Shown in pieces: positions 15,195 to 22,649 of a stretch of DNA of 24,886 nt. The position numbers were made by a program, and so were the translations under genes. This stretch comes from CAYNFH01 sp964396385 (lineage in GTDB: Bacteria > Armatimonadota > Chthonomonadetes > Chthonomonadales > CAJBBX01), in the NCBI GenBank assembly GCA_964396385.1, contig CAYNFH010000083.1:1-24886 (forward strand), in the 5' to 3' direction. Numbering within the stretch: the stretch's first letter is position 1; every line of letters begins with the position of its first letter. The notes under the pieces are model-generated. The model was not told the DNA's origin and searched no databases. It saw only the letters and a program-made list of their open reading frames with translations.

Positions 15195-16763
15195 ATGGCA
15201 GGCGCCGCCATCACGGAACAGACCTCAAGCTTCCAGCGGCTTGGCCGGGCGCTCGCCATTCTCCTCGTCGCCGTGCTCGGCGCCGGCATCATCGCGCGCT
15301 CCGGCATCGGCGCCAATCTCCTCCGCCGCGCGGTAAACCGACACAAGAGGGTTCTGCGCGTCTGGGACTGGTGGTCCCCCGCCACCGACGAAAAGTACGC
15401 CGGTTACTTCGACGCCGTTAAGCGCGACTTCCAGCGACTCCATCCGGATGTGGACGTGGTGTACCAGTTCGTGCCCTTTGGCCAGTACGAGCAGAAGATG
15501 GCCACCGCCCTTGCCGGAGCCAGCCCGGCGGACGTCTTCCAGAGCTCCGTTGTCTGGGCCGAAGGGTTCTACGACCGGGGCATGCTCCTGCCGCTCAACG
15601 GCTACCTGGCCCGCGACGCCGCCCAACGAGAGTACCGCCGCGCCCACGGCCAGCCCGTGGATCCCGGCGACATGGTGGACCGGAGCGCCTACCTCGAATC
15701 CGCCTGGCGGCACAACACCAAACCGGACGGCACTGTCTTCGGCATCCCGCAGATCCTGGATGCGAGCTGCCTGGTCTGGAACCTGGATATTCTCCGCAAA
15801 GCTGCCGCCAAGGACCCGGAGATCCGCGGCATGTTCCAGACCCGTCCGGACGGCTCGCCGGACCACGATCACCTCCGCTTTGACGCCGTCCGTGACTGGG
15901 ATCAGTTCCGCCGCATCACCCGTAAGCTCACCATCTACGACACCTCCGGCCAGGTGGCCCAAGACGACCACGGCAACCCCATCCAGTCCGGATTCGCCAT
16001 CCATGCCCACGGCGCCGGCGCGGGTCCGTTCATTCCCTGGCTGGCCTCGGACGGGGGACGGTTCCAGGATAGCGCCGGCACCCGGGCCCTCTTCGCCGGG
16101 CCGGAGGGCGTGGAGACGATGCAGTTCCTGCTGGACCTCTACTGGAAGGACCACGTCAGCCCGCCCTTCCGCCGCCAGCTCTCGGACGAGGAGGTCTTTG
16201 ACCAGGGCCGCATCGCCTGCGCGGTCAACGGCACTTGGTCCGGCAAGTACATCACGCGGGACACGGATAACAGGCTCCGGTTCGACTTCACGCCCTTCCC
16301 GCCAGGACCGCACGGTCACGGCCCGGCCACCGTCGCCTGGGGCAACATGCTCGCCATCTCCAGCCGGTGCCCGCAGCCGGACCTCGCGTGGGACTACGTC
16401 AGGCTCGTCTGCGGCCTCCAGGGATCGCTGCGGCTGCTCAAGCACATCCAGCAGAACTCGCCCCGCAAAGACTTCTACCAGAGTCCCGCGTGGAGCGCTA
16501 TGGTCGGGACCCACCCGTACCTGCACAACGTGCCCGCCATCTGCGCCTGCGGCCAGAAGCTCCGCCACACGCAGATCAACGCGGTCGGCTACGTCTCGGA
16601 TCCCATCTTCGAGAGCCTGCTCCTGAGTTATCCGGAGATTGCCGCCGGCCGCGGCCCGTATCCCAGCGTCCCGGCAGCCCTGGTCAGGGCCGCCGGCGCC
16701 GTAGACCGCGTCTACGCCCGCTACAATGCCCAGGTCCTCGAATGGAGAACTGTGAGGAGATGA
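15195..16763 (+). CDS. Carbohydrate ABC transporter substrate-binding protein
   Basis: A 522-aa family-1 extracellular solute-binding protein. Residues 18-35 (ALAILLVAVLGAGIIARS) form an uncleaved anchor or signal segment; there is no lipobox Cys. The mature part begins KRVLRVWDWWSPATDEKYAG and has the usual YEQKMATALAGASPADVFQS, FGIPQILDASCLVWNLDILR and late TVAWGNMLAISSRCPQPDLAWD segments. It is longer than the common 420-450 aa, with an insert around 210-270. It delivers sugars or glycosides to the permeases encoded next. The TGA overlaps the next ATG (ATGA), showing translational coupling. The ribosome site is weak; ATG 15195 fits the anchor position. Sugar specificity is unknown. Confidence 0.9.
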   Translation: MAGAAITEQTSSFQRLGRALAILLVAVLGAGIIARSGIGANLLRRAVNRHKRVLRVWDWWSPATDEKYAGYFDAVKRDFQRLHPDVDVVYQFVPFGQYEQKMATALAGASPADVFQSSVVWAEGFYDRGMLLPLNGYLARDAAQREYRRAHGQPVDPGDMVDRSAYLESAWRHNTKPDGTVFGIPQILDASCLVWNLDILRKAAAKDPEIRGMFQTRPDGSPDHDHLRFDAVRDWDQFRRITRKLTIYDTSGQVAQDDHGNPIQSGFAIHAHGAGAGPFIPWLASDGGRFQDSAGTRALFAGPEGVETMQFLLDLYWKDHVSPPFRRQLSDEEVFDQGRIACAVNGTWSGKYITRDTDNRLRFDFTPFPPGPHGHGPATVAWGNMLAISSRCPQPDLAWDYVRLVCGLQGSLRLLKHIQQNSPRKDFYQSPAWSAMVGTHPYLHNVPAICACGQKLRHTQINAVGYVSDPIFESLLLSYPEIAAGRGPYPSVPAALVRAAGAVDRVYARYNAQVLEWRTVRR

Positions 16764-17701
16764 GCAACGAATCGCAGGAGCGGACGTCGGACTTCGGACT
16801 TCGGACCGCCGTTCGGATGCTGGTCTCGCCACGTCGCAAAATCATCCCTTCACCCCTTCACCCCTTCACCCCGTCATCCGCCGCCCCCTACCTCTACATC
16901 GCCCCTGCCTTCCTCCTCGCCTTCCTCTTCAGCTTCTACAGCATGGGTCTCAGCTTCTGGACCAGCCTGCACGATTGGGACCCCTTCGCCGGCGCCGGCC
17001 GCTGGGTGGGCCTCGCCAACTACCGGCGCGCCCTCTTTGGGGAAGACACCGCCTTCTGGATCGCCCTGCGCAACACCACGGTATACGTGTTGATGGTCCT
17101 CGCGGGGACCCTGGGCACGGCCCTGCCGCTGGCCCTCCTCTGCCGCAAAGCAAGGTACCTCCAGGGGCTGTTCCGCACGCTCTACTTCCTCCCCAGCATC
17201 ACGCCCGGCGTGGTGGTGGCGCTCATCTTCTACCAGCTCTTCGGCATCTGGGGACAGCTCCTGGACGGGCGGGGCACGGCACTCGCTGCTATTGCGCTCA
17301 TGGGTATCTGGAGCGGGGCGGGGTACAACATGCTCCTCTTCCTGGCCGGCCTCAACGAGATCCCGCAGGACTTCTATGAGGCTGCCCGCTTGGACGGAGC
17401 GGGGCCGGTACAGGAATTCCGGCACGTCACCATCCCGCTGCTCCGCAACACGCTGGTCTTCGTCACCGTCATGACCATCATCGGCGCGTACCAGGTCTTC
17501 ACCGCCGTCTTCGTCATGACCCAGGGTGGCCCAGAGCGCTCCACCCAGGTCCTCGCGTTTGACATCTTCATGAACGCCTTCAGCGTCGCGGGCCAGATGG
17601 GGTATGCCAGCGCCGTCGCCTGGCTGCTCTTCCTGGTCATCGGCGCATTCGTGGCCCTCCAGATGCGCCTCCTCCGCAGCCGGAGAACGTACGATGAATA
17701 G
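16760..17701 (+). CDS. Carbohydrate ABC transporter permease, MalF/UgpA type
   Basis: A 313-aa membrane protein with six predicted segments, the first at about 44-68 (YLYIAPAFLLAFLFSFYSMG). The EAA loop that contacts the ATPase is EAARLDGAGPVQEFRHVTIP. Together with the binding protein and second permease it forms a sugar importer. The first 40 residues are unusual: they are encoded by a 7-nt array (16781-16808) and an 8-nt array (16845-16876), giving SDFGLRTAVR and IIPSPLHPFTPSS. A second in-frame ATG at 16817 between the arrays could be the true start. No ATPase gene lies in the operon, so a shared MsmX-type ATPase is implied. Confidence 0.92.
   Translation: MSNESQERTSDFGLRTAVRMLVSPRRKIIPSPLHPFTPSSAAPYLYIAPAFLLAFLFSFYSMGLSFWTSLHDWDPFAGAGRWVGLANYRRALFGEDTAFWIALRNTTVYVLMVLAGTLGTALPLALLCRKARYLQGLFRTLYFLPSITPGVVVALIFYQLFGIWGQLLDGRGTALAAIALMGIWSGAGYNMLLFLAGLNEIPQDFYEAARLDGAGPVQEFRHVTIPLLRNTLVFVTVMTIIGAYQVFTAVFVMTQGGPERSTQVLAFDIFMNAFSVAGQMGYASAVAWLLFLVIGAFVALQMRLLRSRRTYDE
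16781..16808. repeat. 7-nt tandem repeat (CGGACNN)4
   Basis: Units CGGACGT, CGGACTT, CGGACTT, CGGACCG in direct array. They lie in codons 8-17 of the first permease, just after its start codon. Confidence 0.8.
16845..16876. repeat. 8-nt tandem repeat (CCCCTTCA)4
   Basis: Units TCCCTTCA, CCCCTTCA, CCCCTTCA, CCCCGTCA, within codons 29-39 of the first permease, just before its first membrane segment. An 8-nt period shifts the reading frame with every unit gained or lost. Confidence 0.8.
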
Positions 17702-18662
17702 GACGGAAGACGGAAGACGGAGGACGGACGGATCCGAAATCCGTCACCCGTCACCCGTCTTCCGTCGTTCCGCTGGTACAATCGCCGCCCTCGCCGCCAT
17801 GCTCCTCGGTGCCTGGCTGATGGCCTACCCGTACCTGTACGCCGTCGGCGGCTCGTTCAAGACCCGCGCCGAGTTCACCGCCAACCGCGAGGCCCTTATT
17901 CCGCCGCGCTACCGCCCCGCCAGGCTGTTCGACCGCTATGTCCGGTGCCATGCCGACTCGGAGTACGACCGCGTCCAGCGTGAGTGGCCTCCGCTCCGCA
18001 ACTATTCCGATGCCGTCCAGTACGGCCGCATCGACACCTTCCTCGGTAACAGCCTCTTCTATGCCGTCGTGATCACGGCCGTGAGCCTGTTCCTCAACAC
18101 CCTGGCGGCTTACGCCTTTGCCCGCATGCGCTTCCCCGGCCGGGACCTGCTCTTCGGGATGCTCCTTTCCACCATGATGCTGCCCGGCATCGTGCTCCTC
18201 ATCCCGCAGTTCCTGGTGGTGAAGCGGTTGGGGCTGGTGGATCACCCGCTGGGGGTGATGCTGCCCGGCTTTGCCGGCGCCTTCGGCATCTTCCTGCTCC
18301 GTCAGTTCTTCCTCAACATTCCGGTGGAGCTGGAGAACGCCGCACTGCTGGATGGCTGCAGCCGGTGGGGGATTCTCTGGCGGATAGTGGTGCCGCTCTC
18401 CAAGCCTGCCCTGGTGACGCTGGGCCTATTCACCTTTATGGGAGCCTGGAACAGCTTCGAGTGGCCGCTCGCCGTCCTGAGCAATGAGGACTACTACCCG
18501 CTCACGGTGGGTCTCGCGCTCTTCCGCGACCAGAACACCGCCGATTGGCCGCGCGTCCTCGCCGCCAGCGTCCTCGGCAGCGGTCCCCTCATCCTCCTCT
18601 TCTACGCTGCGCAGCGGTACCTGGTCGGCGGCATCAGCCTGAGCGGTCTCAAGGCACAGTAG
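17694..18662 (+). CDS. Carbohydrate ABC transporter permease, MalG/UgpE type
   Basis: A 322-aa membrane protein with six predicted segments. The first is at about 28-52 (TIAALAAMLLGAWLMAYPYL), and the next ones begin near NSLFYAVVITAVSLFLNTLA. The EAA-type loop reads ELENAALLDGCSRWGILWRI, with Asn-Ala-Ala in place of the usual Glu-Ala-Ala. A large extracytoplasmic loop of about 60 residues between segments 1 and 2 (ANREALIPPRYRPARLFDRY onward) is typical of some glycan importers. ATG 17694 overlaps the previous stop by 8 nt. Residues 3-25 (RTEDGRRRTDGSEIRHPSPV) are encoded by an inverted pair of 7-nt arrays. Completes the transporter operon. Confidence 0.92.
   Translation: MNRTEDGRRRTDGSEIRHPSPVFRRSAGTIAALAAMLLGAWLMAYPYLYAVGGSFKTRAEFTANREALIPPRYRPARLFDRYVRCHADSEYDRVQREWPPLRNYSDAVQYGRIDTFLGNSLFYAVVITAVSLFLNTLAAYAFARMRFPGRDLLFGMLLSTMMLPGIVLLIPQFLVVKRLGLVDHPLGVMLPGFAGAFGIFLLRQFFLNIPVELENAALLDGCSRWGILWRIVVPLSKPALVTLGLFTFMGAWNSFEWPLAVLSNEDYYPLTVGLALFRDQNTADWPRVLAASVLGSGPLILLFYAAQRYLVGGISLSGLKAQ
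17702..17768. repeat. Inverted pair of 7-nt tandem arrays, (GACGGNN)4 and (CCGTCNN)4
   Basis: Left array 17702-17729: GACGGAA, GACGGAA, GACGGAG, GACGGAC. Right array 17741-17768: CCGTCAC, CCGTCAC, CCGTCTT, CCGTCGT. Eleven nt (GGATCCGAAAT) separate them. The GACGG/CCGTC cores can pair in register, forming a long stem in the 5' end of the second permease mRNA. Confidence 0.85.
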
Positions 18663-19068
18663 TCAGCTCCTGCAGTGCGGGTTCTAGCCGGGCGCCGAAT
18701 TCCCCCGCGGGCGCGAACGCCAGGTCCACCTGGAGGGTGCTGGGGAGGAGGAAGAGCCGGTAGATCCAGGCGCCGCTGGGGACGTCCAGGTGGTGGAGGG
18801 CCACATGGTCGCGGTACATGCGCGCGCTGTAGTCCGCGAGGGTCGCCTCGACGCCAGCATCCGGACATACACCGAATGCCAGGTCGATGTCCGACCACCG
18901 GTCCTCGCCATCCACGGTGGCGGAGCCCGTAATGGCCGCGCCGGTGATGCGCGGATCGGAACACGCCGCTTCGACTAGCTCGTTCCGATCCGCATCGCGC
19001 TCGGTTTCTGAAAACAATGGTCTCTTTCCGTGCGGCCGCATCGATGGCCGATGCGGACCGCTCCGCAC
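18649..19068 (-). CDS. Nucleotidyltransferase-fold protein, C-terminally truncated
   Basis: A 139-aa protein with the pol-beta nucleotidyltransferase signature: the helix before it (PRITGAAITGSATVDGE), then GSA followed by RWSDIDLAFG with the two metal Asp residues, and a third strand VDLAFAPAGEF. Relatives of this group run to about 240 aa with a helical C-terminal domain. Here the frame stops 19 residues after the third strand, and its last codons overlap the 3' end of the convergent permease gene by 14 nt, so the C-terminal half is missing. The start is uncertain: GTG 19068 (GGAG just upstream) or ATG 19041. Probably a non-functional remnant or a minimal transferase. Confidence 0.6.
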   Translation of the reverse strand: MRSGPHRPSMRPHGKRPLFSETERDADRNELVEAACSDPRITGAAITGSATVDGEDRWSDIDLAFGVCPDAGVEATLADYSARMYRDHVALHHLDVPSGAWIYRLFLLPSTLQVDLAFAPAGEFGARLEPALQELTTVP

Positions 19069-19138
19069 GCTCCATTTGCGTGCCTGTAGAGCGTACTATG
19101 AATCGGGTAGGCTAGCTTCGTCAGGGAGGTCGACCATA

Positions 19139-19393
19139 TTGGCTCAAGACAAAACCAGGTGGTTTATTGCACCGCAGAGTGAGCCCGGCCAGCCGGTGCG
19201 AATGATCCGGGTCGGGCGCGGCCTGGAGAATATGGACCGCGACTTTGACACAGCCTTCTGGCAGGCACAGGATACGTCCGCCCGGATGCAGGCCGCCTGG
19301 GAGCTGGTAGAGCACTTCCTAAAACAGCGAGGTCGAGCCGGTGAACTCCGACTTCAAAGATCTGTTGCGGTCCTTAAACGACGCCGGCGCTAA
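19139..19393 (+). CDS. Small antitoxin-like partner of the downstream nucleotidyltransferase
   Basis: An 84-aa protein starting at TTG 19139, fixed by a strong GGGAGGT at 19124-19130 with an 8-nt spacer. The core (DFDTAFWQAQDTSARMQAAW and ELVEHFLKQRGRAGELRLQR) is helical and charged, typical of small proteins encoded just before nucleotidyltransferase-fold genes. Its 3' end overlaps the next gene by 53 nt in another frame. In such pairs the first gene is often a neutralising or regulatory partner. That role here is inference from layout; I cannot name the family. Confidence 0.65.
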   Translation: MAQDKTRWFIAPQSEPGQPVRMIRVGRGLENMDRDFDTAFWQAQDTSARMQAAWELVEHFLKQRGRAGELRLQRSVAVLKRRRR

Positions 19394-19820
19394 GTACCTC
19401 GTGGTTGGCGGGTACGCCGTAATGGAGTACTCTGAGCCGCGCTATACCAAGGATCTCGACGTATGCGTCGGCACCGATCCGTTGAACGCACGCCGTGTGC
19501 TGGAGGCGCTGGTGGAGTTTGGCGCTCCCGTCGCGGACCTCACTGAATCGGACTTTACGGAGCCGGAGGTATTCGTCCAGATCGGAGTGGCTCCGGTACG
19601 CGTCGATATTCTCACCTCCATCACCGGGGTCGATTTTAATGCCGCCTGGAGCCGACGCCAGGTGCGCCCGGTGGATGGCCTCCCTGTGCCTTTCATCTCA
19701 ATAGAGGATCTCATCGCGGCAAAGACGGCTTCGGGCCGGCGCCGTGATAAGGCCGACGTTGCGGCGCTTCGCCGCTGGGTCAAGCGGCAGCAGGGAGGCA
19801 GCGACGGTCAGGGCGCCTGA
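19341..19820 (+). CDS. Nucleotidyltransferase-fold protein, AbiEii/DUF6036-like (toxin-type)
   Basis: A 159-aa protein. LNDAGAKYLVVGGYAVMEYS followed by RYTKDLDVCVG is the nucleotidyltransferase core, with the Gly-Gly turn and Asp-x-Asp metal pair. PVRVDILTSITGVDF gives the third strand, and the end (FISIEDLIAAKTASGRRRDK ADVAAL) is the Lys/Asp-rich tail seen in this group. Relatives include AbiEii-type toxins that modify RNA or nucleotides and proteins of unknown role. Start GTG 19341 has GAGGT about 8 nt upstream and lies inside the preceding small gene, so the two are co-translated. A toxin-antitoxin or defence module is plausible but unproven. Confidence 0.75.
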   Translation: MNSDFKDLLRSLNDAGAKYLVVGGYAVMEYSEPRYTKDLDVCVGTDPLNARRVLEALVEFGAPVADLTESDFTEPEVFVQIGVAPVRVDILTSITGVDFNAAWSRRQVRPVDGLPVPFISIEDLIAAKTASGRRRDKADVAALRRWVKRQQGGSDGQGA

Positions 19821-19846
19821 CCCGTCGGCTACGCACACACCCGCAG

Positions 19847-20803
19847 CTACGCCACCCGGTTCCGCAGCGGCTCTCCGCGCACGCCGCGCACCGCCTCCTC
19901 CGCCGCCATGCGGTAGAGGCGTGGCCAGCTCTCCCGGCTGTACCAGGCGTAGTGCGGCGTGAGAATGGTGTTGGGTGCGCGGAGCAGCGGGTGGTCCGAT
20001 GGCAGCGGCTCCTCCTCGAACACGTCCACTCCCGCCGCCGAGAGCGCGCCCTGCTCCAGCGTGTGCGCCAGCGCCACCGTGTCGACTATGGAGCCGCGGG
20101 ACGTGTTCACCAGGATGGCCGCCGGCTTCATGCGCGCCAGGCGCTCCGCGGTCAACAGGCCGCTCGTCTCGGAAGTCAGCGGCACGTGCAGCGATAGGAT
20201 GTCGGATTGCGCCAGCAGGCCGTCCAAGTCCAGCCGCTCCACGCCCAGCTCTGCAAAGATAGCGTCCGGCACGTACGGATCGCACCCCGCCAGCCGGAAC
20301 CGGAATCCTCGCGCGCGGGCCGCCGTCTTGCTCCCGATGCGCCCTAGCCCCAGGATGCCGAAGGTGAGCGTCTCAAAGCCCCGCACGGGGTAGGGGAGCG
20401 GCGCGGGCCGCCAGCCGCCCCCGCGCGTCCAGCGCTCCAGGAAGGGCAGCCCGCGCGCCAGGGAGAGCGCCAGGGCCATGGCGTGGTCCGCCACCTCGCC
20501 GGGGCAGTAGTCCGGCACGTTGCACACGGCGATGCCCCGGGCCGCCGCGGCTTCTATGTCCACGTTGTCGAACCCCACACCGATCCGGACGATGACCCGG
20601 CACCGCGCAAGCCGCCGGATCACCTCTGTCGTCACCGGATAGTGGTTCACCAGCAGCGCGTCCGCCTCGCGCATCGCCGCCACCGGCCCTCCGGGATCCC
20701 TGTCTGCGTCCACCACCTCCATGCCCTCGCCGACCAGATATGCCAGCGTTTCGGGAGGATACGAGTCGGAGTGATCGGTAAGAACAATGCGAGGAGCGGG
20801 CAT
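19847..20803 (-). CDS. D-2-hydroxyacid dehydrogenase, CtBP-like
   Basis: A 318-aa NAD-dependent oxidoreductase. The Rossmann motif is FGILGLGRIGSKTAARARGF. The catalytic residues are Arg in LVNTSRGSIVD, Glu in VDVFEEEPLP and His in ILTPHYAWYSRESW. The ending AAEEAVRGVRGEPLRNRVA matches the C-terminal-binding-protein branch of 2-hydroxyacid dehydrogenases. It would interconvert a 2-oxo acid and a D-2-hydroxy acid in the cytoplasm. The frame runs upstream to 20944, but sequence resembling the family begins at MPAPRIVLTDHSD (ATG 20803); the ribosome site there is weak. It converges with the nucleotidyltransferase gene and diverges from the MFS gene, sharing a 140-nt region. Confidence 0.9.
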   Translation of the reverse strand: MPAPRIVLTDHSDSYPPETLAYLVGEGMEVVDADRDPGGPVAAMREADALLVNHYPVTTEVIRRLARCRVIVRIGVGFDNVDIEAAAARGIAVCNVPDYCPGEVADHAMALALSLARGLPFLERWTRGGGWRPAPLPYPVRGFETLTFGILGLGRIGSKTAARARGFRFRLAGCDPYVPDAIFAELGVERLDLDGLLAQSDILSLHVPLTSETSGLLTAERLARMKPAAILVNTSRGSIVDTVALAHTLEQGALSAAGVDVFEEEPLPSDHPLLRAPNTILTPHYAWYSRESWPRLYRMAAEEAVRGVRGEPLRNRVA

Positions 20804-20943
20804 ACCGGGGTAAAGTTCGGATGCCGATGGTCCGGCTCCTGCGGAAGACAGGGACCGACGTCGGATTTCAATCCCTGTCCCGGTGGCAGCCGGACCGGGG
20901 TGAGGCTCCCGAACCGCTCTGTACCAACGCGCACACTCGTACA

Positions 20944-22215
20944 ATGACCCAGGAACAACCCGCCCGCAAACGCCGGGCCGCTCTCCGCGCGCTGCGCCAC
21001 CGCAACTACCAGCTCTTTTTCGGCGGGCAGCTCATCTCCCTCATCGGCACCTGGATGCAGTCCGTGGCCCAGTCCTGGCTGGTGTACCGGCTCACCGGCT
21101 CCGCCGCGTTGCTGGGACTGGTTGGGTTCTCCTCCCAGATCCCCGTGTTCCTGGTGGCGCCGGTGGGCGGCACCGTGGCGGACCGCATCCCGCGCCGCTC
21201 CATCGTGGTGGCCACCCAGACCGGCGCCATGCTCCTGGCCCTTATCCTGGCGGCCCTCACGCTATCGCATTACGTGCGGGTGTGGCACATCTTTGTCCTG
21301 GCCGCCTGCCTGGGACTGGTCAACGCGTTCGACATCCCGGCGCGGCAGGCGTTTGTGGTGGAGATGGTGGGCAAGGAGGACCTCATCAACGCCATCGCTC
21401 TCAACTCCTCCATGGTCAACGGTGCCCGCATCATCGGGCCGGCCGTGGCCGGAATCCTGGTCGGAGCGATCGGGGAGGGGTGGTGCTTCTTCGCCAACGG
21501 GGTCAGCTACATCGCCGTCATCGCCGGGCTCCTCGCCATGCGGCTGGGCCCGCGCGCGGAGGAGCGGCGCCCCGGCTCCGCCATAGAGCAGATTGTGGAG
21601 GGGTTCCGGTTCTGCGCCCACACCGGCCCTATCCGCGGCATCCTCGCGCTGCTGGGGGTTATCAGCCTGGTGGGAATGCCCTACGCCGTGCTCATGCCTA
21701 TCTTTGCCGACCGCATCCTCCACGGAGGGGCGCGTGGGCTCGGGTTCCTCATGGGCGCGTCCGGCTGCGGCGCGCTGGCCGGGGCGCTTACCCTGGCGCA
21801 CAAGCAGGGCGTGCGCGGCCTGGGAAGCTGGGTCGCCCGCGCCGCGGGAGGGTTCGGGGTGGCGCTCATCCTATTCTCCCTCTCCCGCGGCTTCTGGCTC
21901 TCGGCCGCCCTGCTCATTCCCGTGGGTTACTGCATGATGGTGCAGATGGCATCCTCCAATACGGTGCTCCAGACCATGACGCCGGACGCGCTACGGGGGA
22001 GGGTGATGGCCGTCTACTCCATGATGTTCATGGGCATGGCGCCCTTCGGCTCCCTGCTGGCCGGCGCCATCGCGTCCCGCATCGGCGCTCCCATGACGGT
22101 CGCGATTGGCGGCATCGGCGCCATCGCCGGAGCCGCAGCCTTCCGCGCCCACCTGCCCGCCATGCGCCAGGAGGCCCAGCGGCTGGAGTTGATCAAGGAG
22201 AGTAGTAGCCAGTAG
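20944..22215 (+). CDS. MFS transporter, EntS-like (MFS_3 type) exporter
   Basis: A 423-aa protein with about 12 membrane segments. ALRHRNYQLFFGGQLISLIG is the standard MFS_3 beginning, GGTVADRIPRRSIVVATQ the loop 2-3 motif, and NAIALNSSMVNGARIIGPAV the conserved segment 5 region. DALRGRVMAVYSMMFMGMAP is typical of the C-terminal half. Members of this group export small molecules such as siderophores or drugs by proton exchange. The substrate is unknown. ATG 20944 fits the family start; no clear Shine-Dalgarno is present. The last residues (ESSSQ) lie in a 7-nt repeat arm, so the original C-terminus may have been shorter or different. Confidence 0.9.
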   Translation: MTQEQPARKRRAALRALRHRNYQLFFGGQLISLIGTWMQSVAQSWLVYRLTGSAALLGLVGFSSQIPVFLVAPVGGTVADRIPRRSIVVATQTGAMLLALILAALTLSHYVRVWHIFVLAACLGLVNAFDIPARQAFVVEMVGKEDLINAIALNSSMVNGARIIGPAVAGILVGAIGEGWCFFANGVSYIAVIAGLLAMRLGPRAEERRPGSAIEQIVEGFRFCAHTGPIRGILALLGVISLVGMPYAVLMPIFADRILHGGARGLGFLMGASGCGALAGALTLAHKQGVRGLGSWVARAAGGFGVALILFSLSRGFWLSAALLIPVGYCMMVQMASSNTVLQTMTPDALRGRVMAVYSMMFMGMAPFGSLLAGAIASRIGAPMTVAIGGIGAIAGAAAFRAHLPAMRQEAQRLELIKESSSQ

Positions 22216-22334
22216 TCAGCAGAACGGCCAAGATCCCCTCATCTAGCGCTCGGCTCTACGCACGGATTCTGCGCAGGAACCCTTGTGCTGCGCCGGGAAG
22301 TGAGATACTGACTACTGACTACTGACTACTGACT
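22204..22334. repeat. Inverted 7-nt repeat element, left arm in MFS stop region, right arm (ACTGACT)4
   Basis: Right arm 22307-22334 is four exact ACTGACT units. Left arm 22204-22219 is a reverse-complement copy matching 15 of 16 positions and includes the MFS stop codon. Between the arms are 87 nt with an internal hairpin (GCGCAG ... CTGCGC). It fills the whole gap between the MFS gene and the small membrane protein gene. Confidence 0.8.
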
Positions 22335-22350
22335 TCCAAGAGGCTTCTCC

Positions 22351-22587
22351 ATGCGCTCCCACTACACAAACCCGCTGGTCTTTCTCGTGGGGCTATTCAT
22401 CATCTTCCTGGCGCTGCTCGTCTTCCGCGCGGCCGTGCGCCAGTTTGGCCAGGGTGACTGCCTCCTGGGCTGCTGCCTCTGGGAGATGGCAGACTCCATC
22501 CTGGATCTGGGCTGCGGCCTGATCGGCTGCGGCAGCGTCCTCGCCCTCCTTCTGCTCCCCCTCCTCGCCTGGGCGGGGCACCGGTAG
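22351..22587 (+). CDS. Small two-segment membrane protein (78 aa)
   Basis: The protein has two hydrophobic stretches, 8-28 (PLVFLVGLFIIFLALLVF) and about 58-74 (GCGSVLALLLLPLLAWAG). The intervening stretch is Cys-rich (DCLLGCCLWEMADSILDLGC, five Cys between residues 37 and 60) and might bind a metal or form disulfides. No family is recognised. ATG 22351 has AAGAGG about 8 nt upstream. It lies 16 nt after the 7-nt repeat element. The frame has clean G+C-rich codon use, supporting a real gene, but the function is unknown. Confidence 0.6.
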   Translation: MRSHYTNPLVFLVGLFIIFLALLVFRAAVRQFGQGDCLLGCCLWEMADSILDLGCGLIGCGSVLALLLLPLLAWAGHR

Positions 22588-22615
22588 GTGATGGGTGAGA
22601 CGTCCCGCGCGCTCG

Positions 22616-22645
22616 TTGGTCATATGGACTTGTTGGCCATATGGA
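22616..22645. repeat. Direct repeat TTGGYCATATGGA, two copies 17 bp apart
   Basis: Copies 22616-22628 and 22633-22645 differ at one base. Each contains CATATG. The pair lies just upstream of a likely promoter for the Uma2 gene and could be a regulator site or a chance duplication. Confidence 0.45.
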
Positions 22646-22649
22646 AAGG

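Noticed and set aside
15225..16832. Long minus-strand open frame (535 codons) opposite the binding-protein gene
   Set aside because: Antisense shadow of a well-supported ABC binding protein; no domain or ribosome site.
16781..17768. Short repeats considered as a CRISPR array
   Set aside because: Units are 7-8 nt with no spacers, lie inside coding sequence, and differ between sites.
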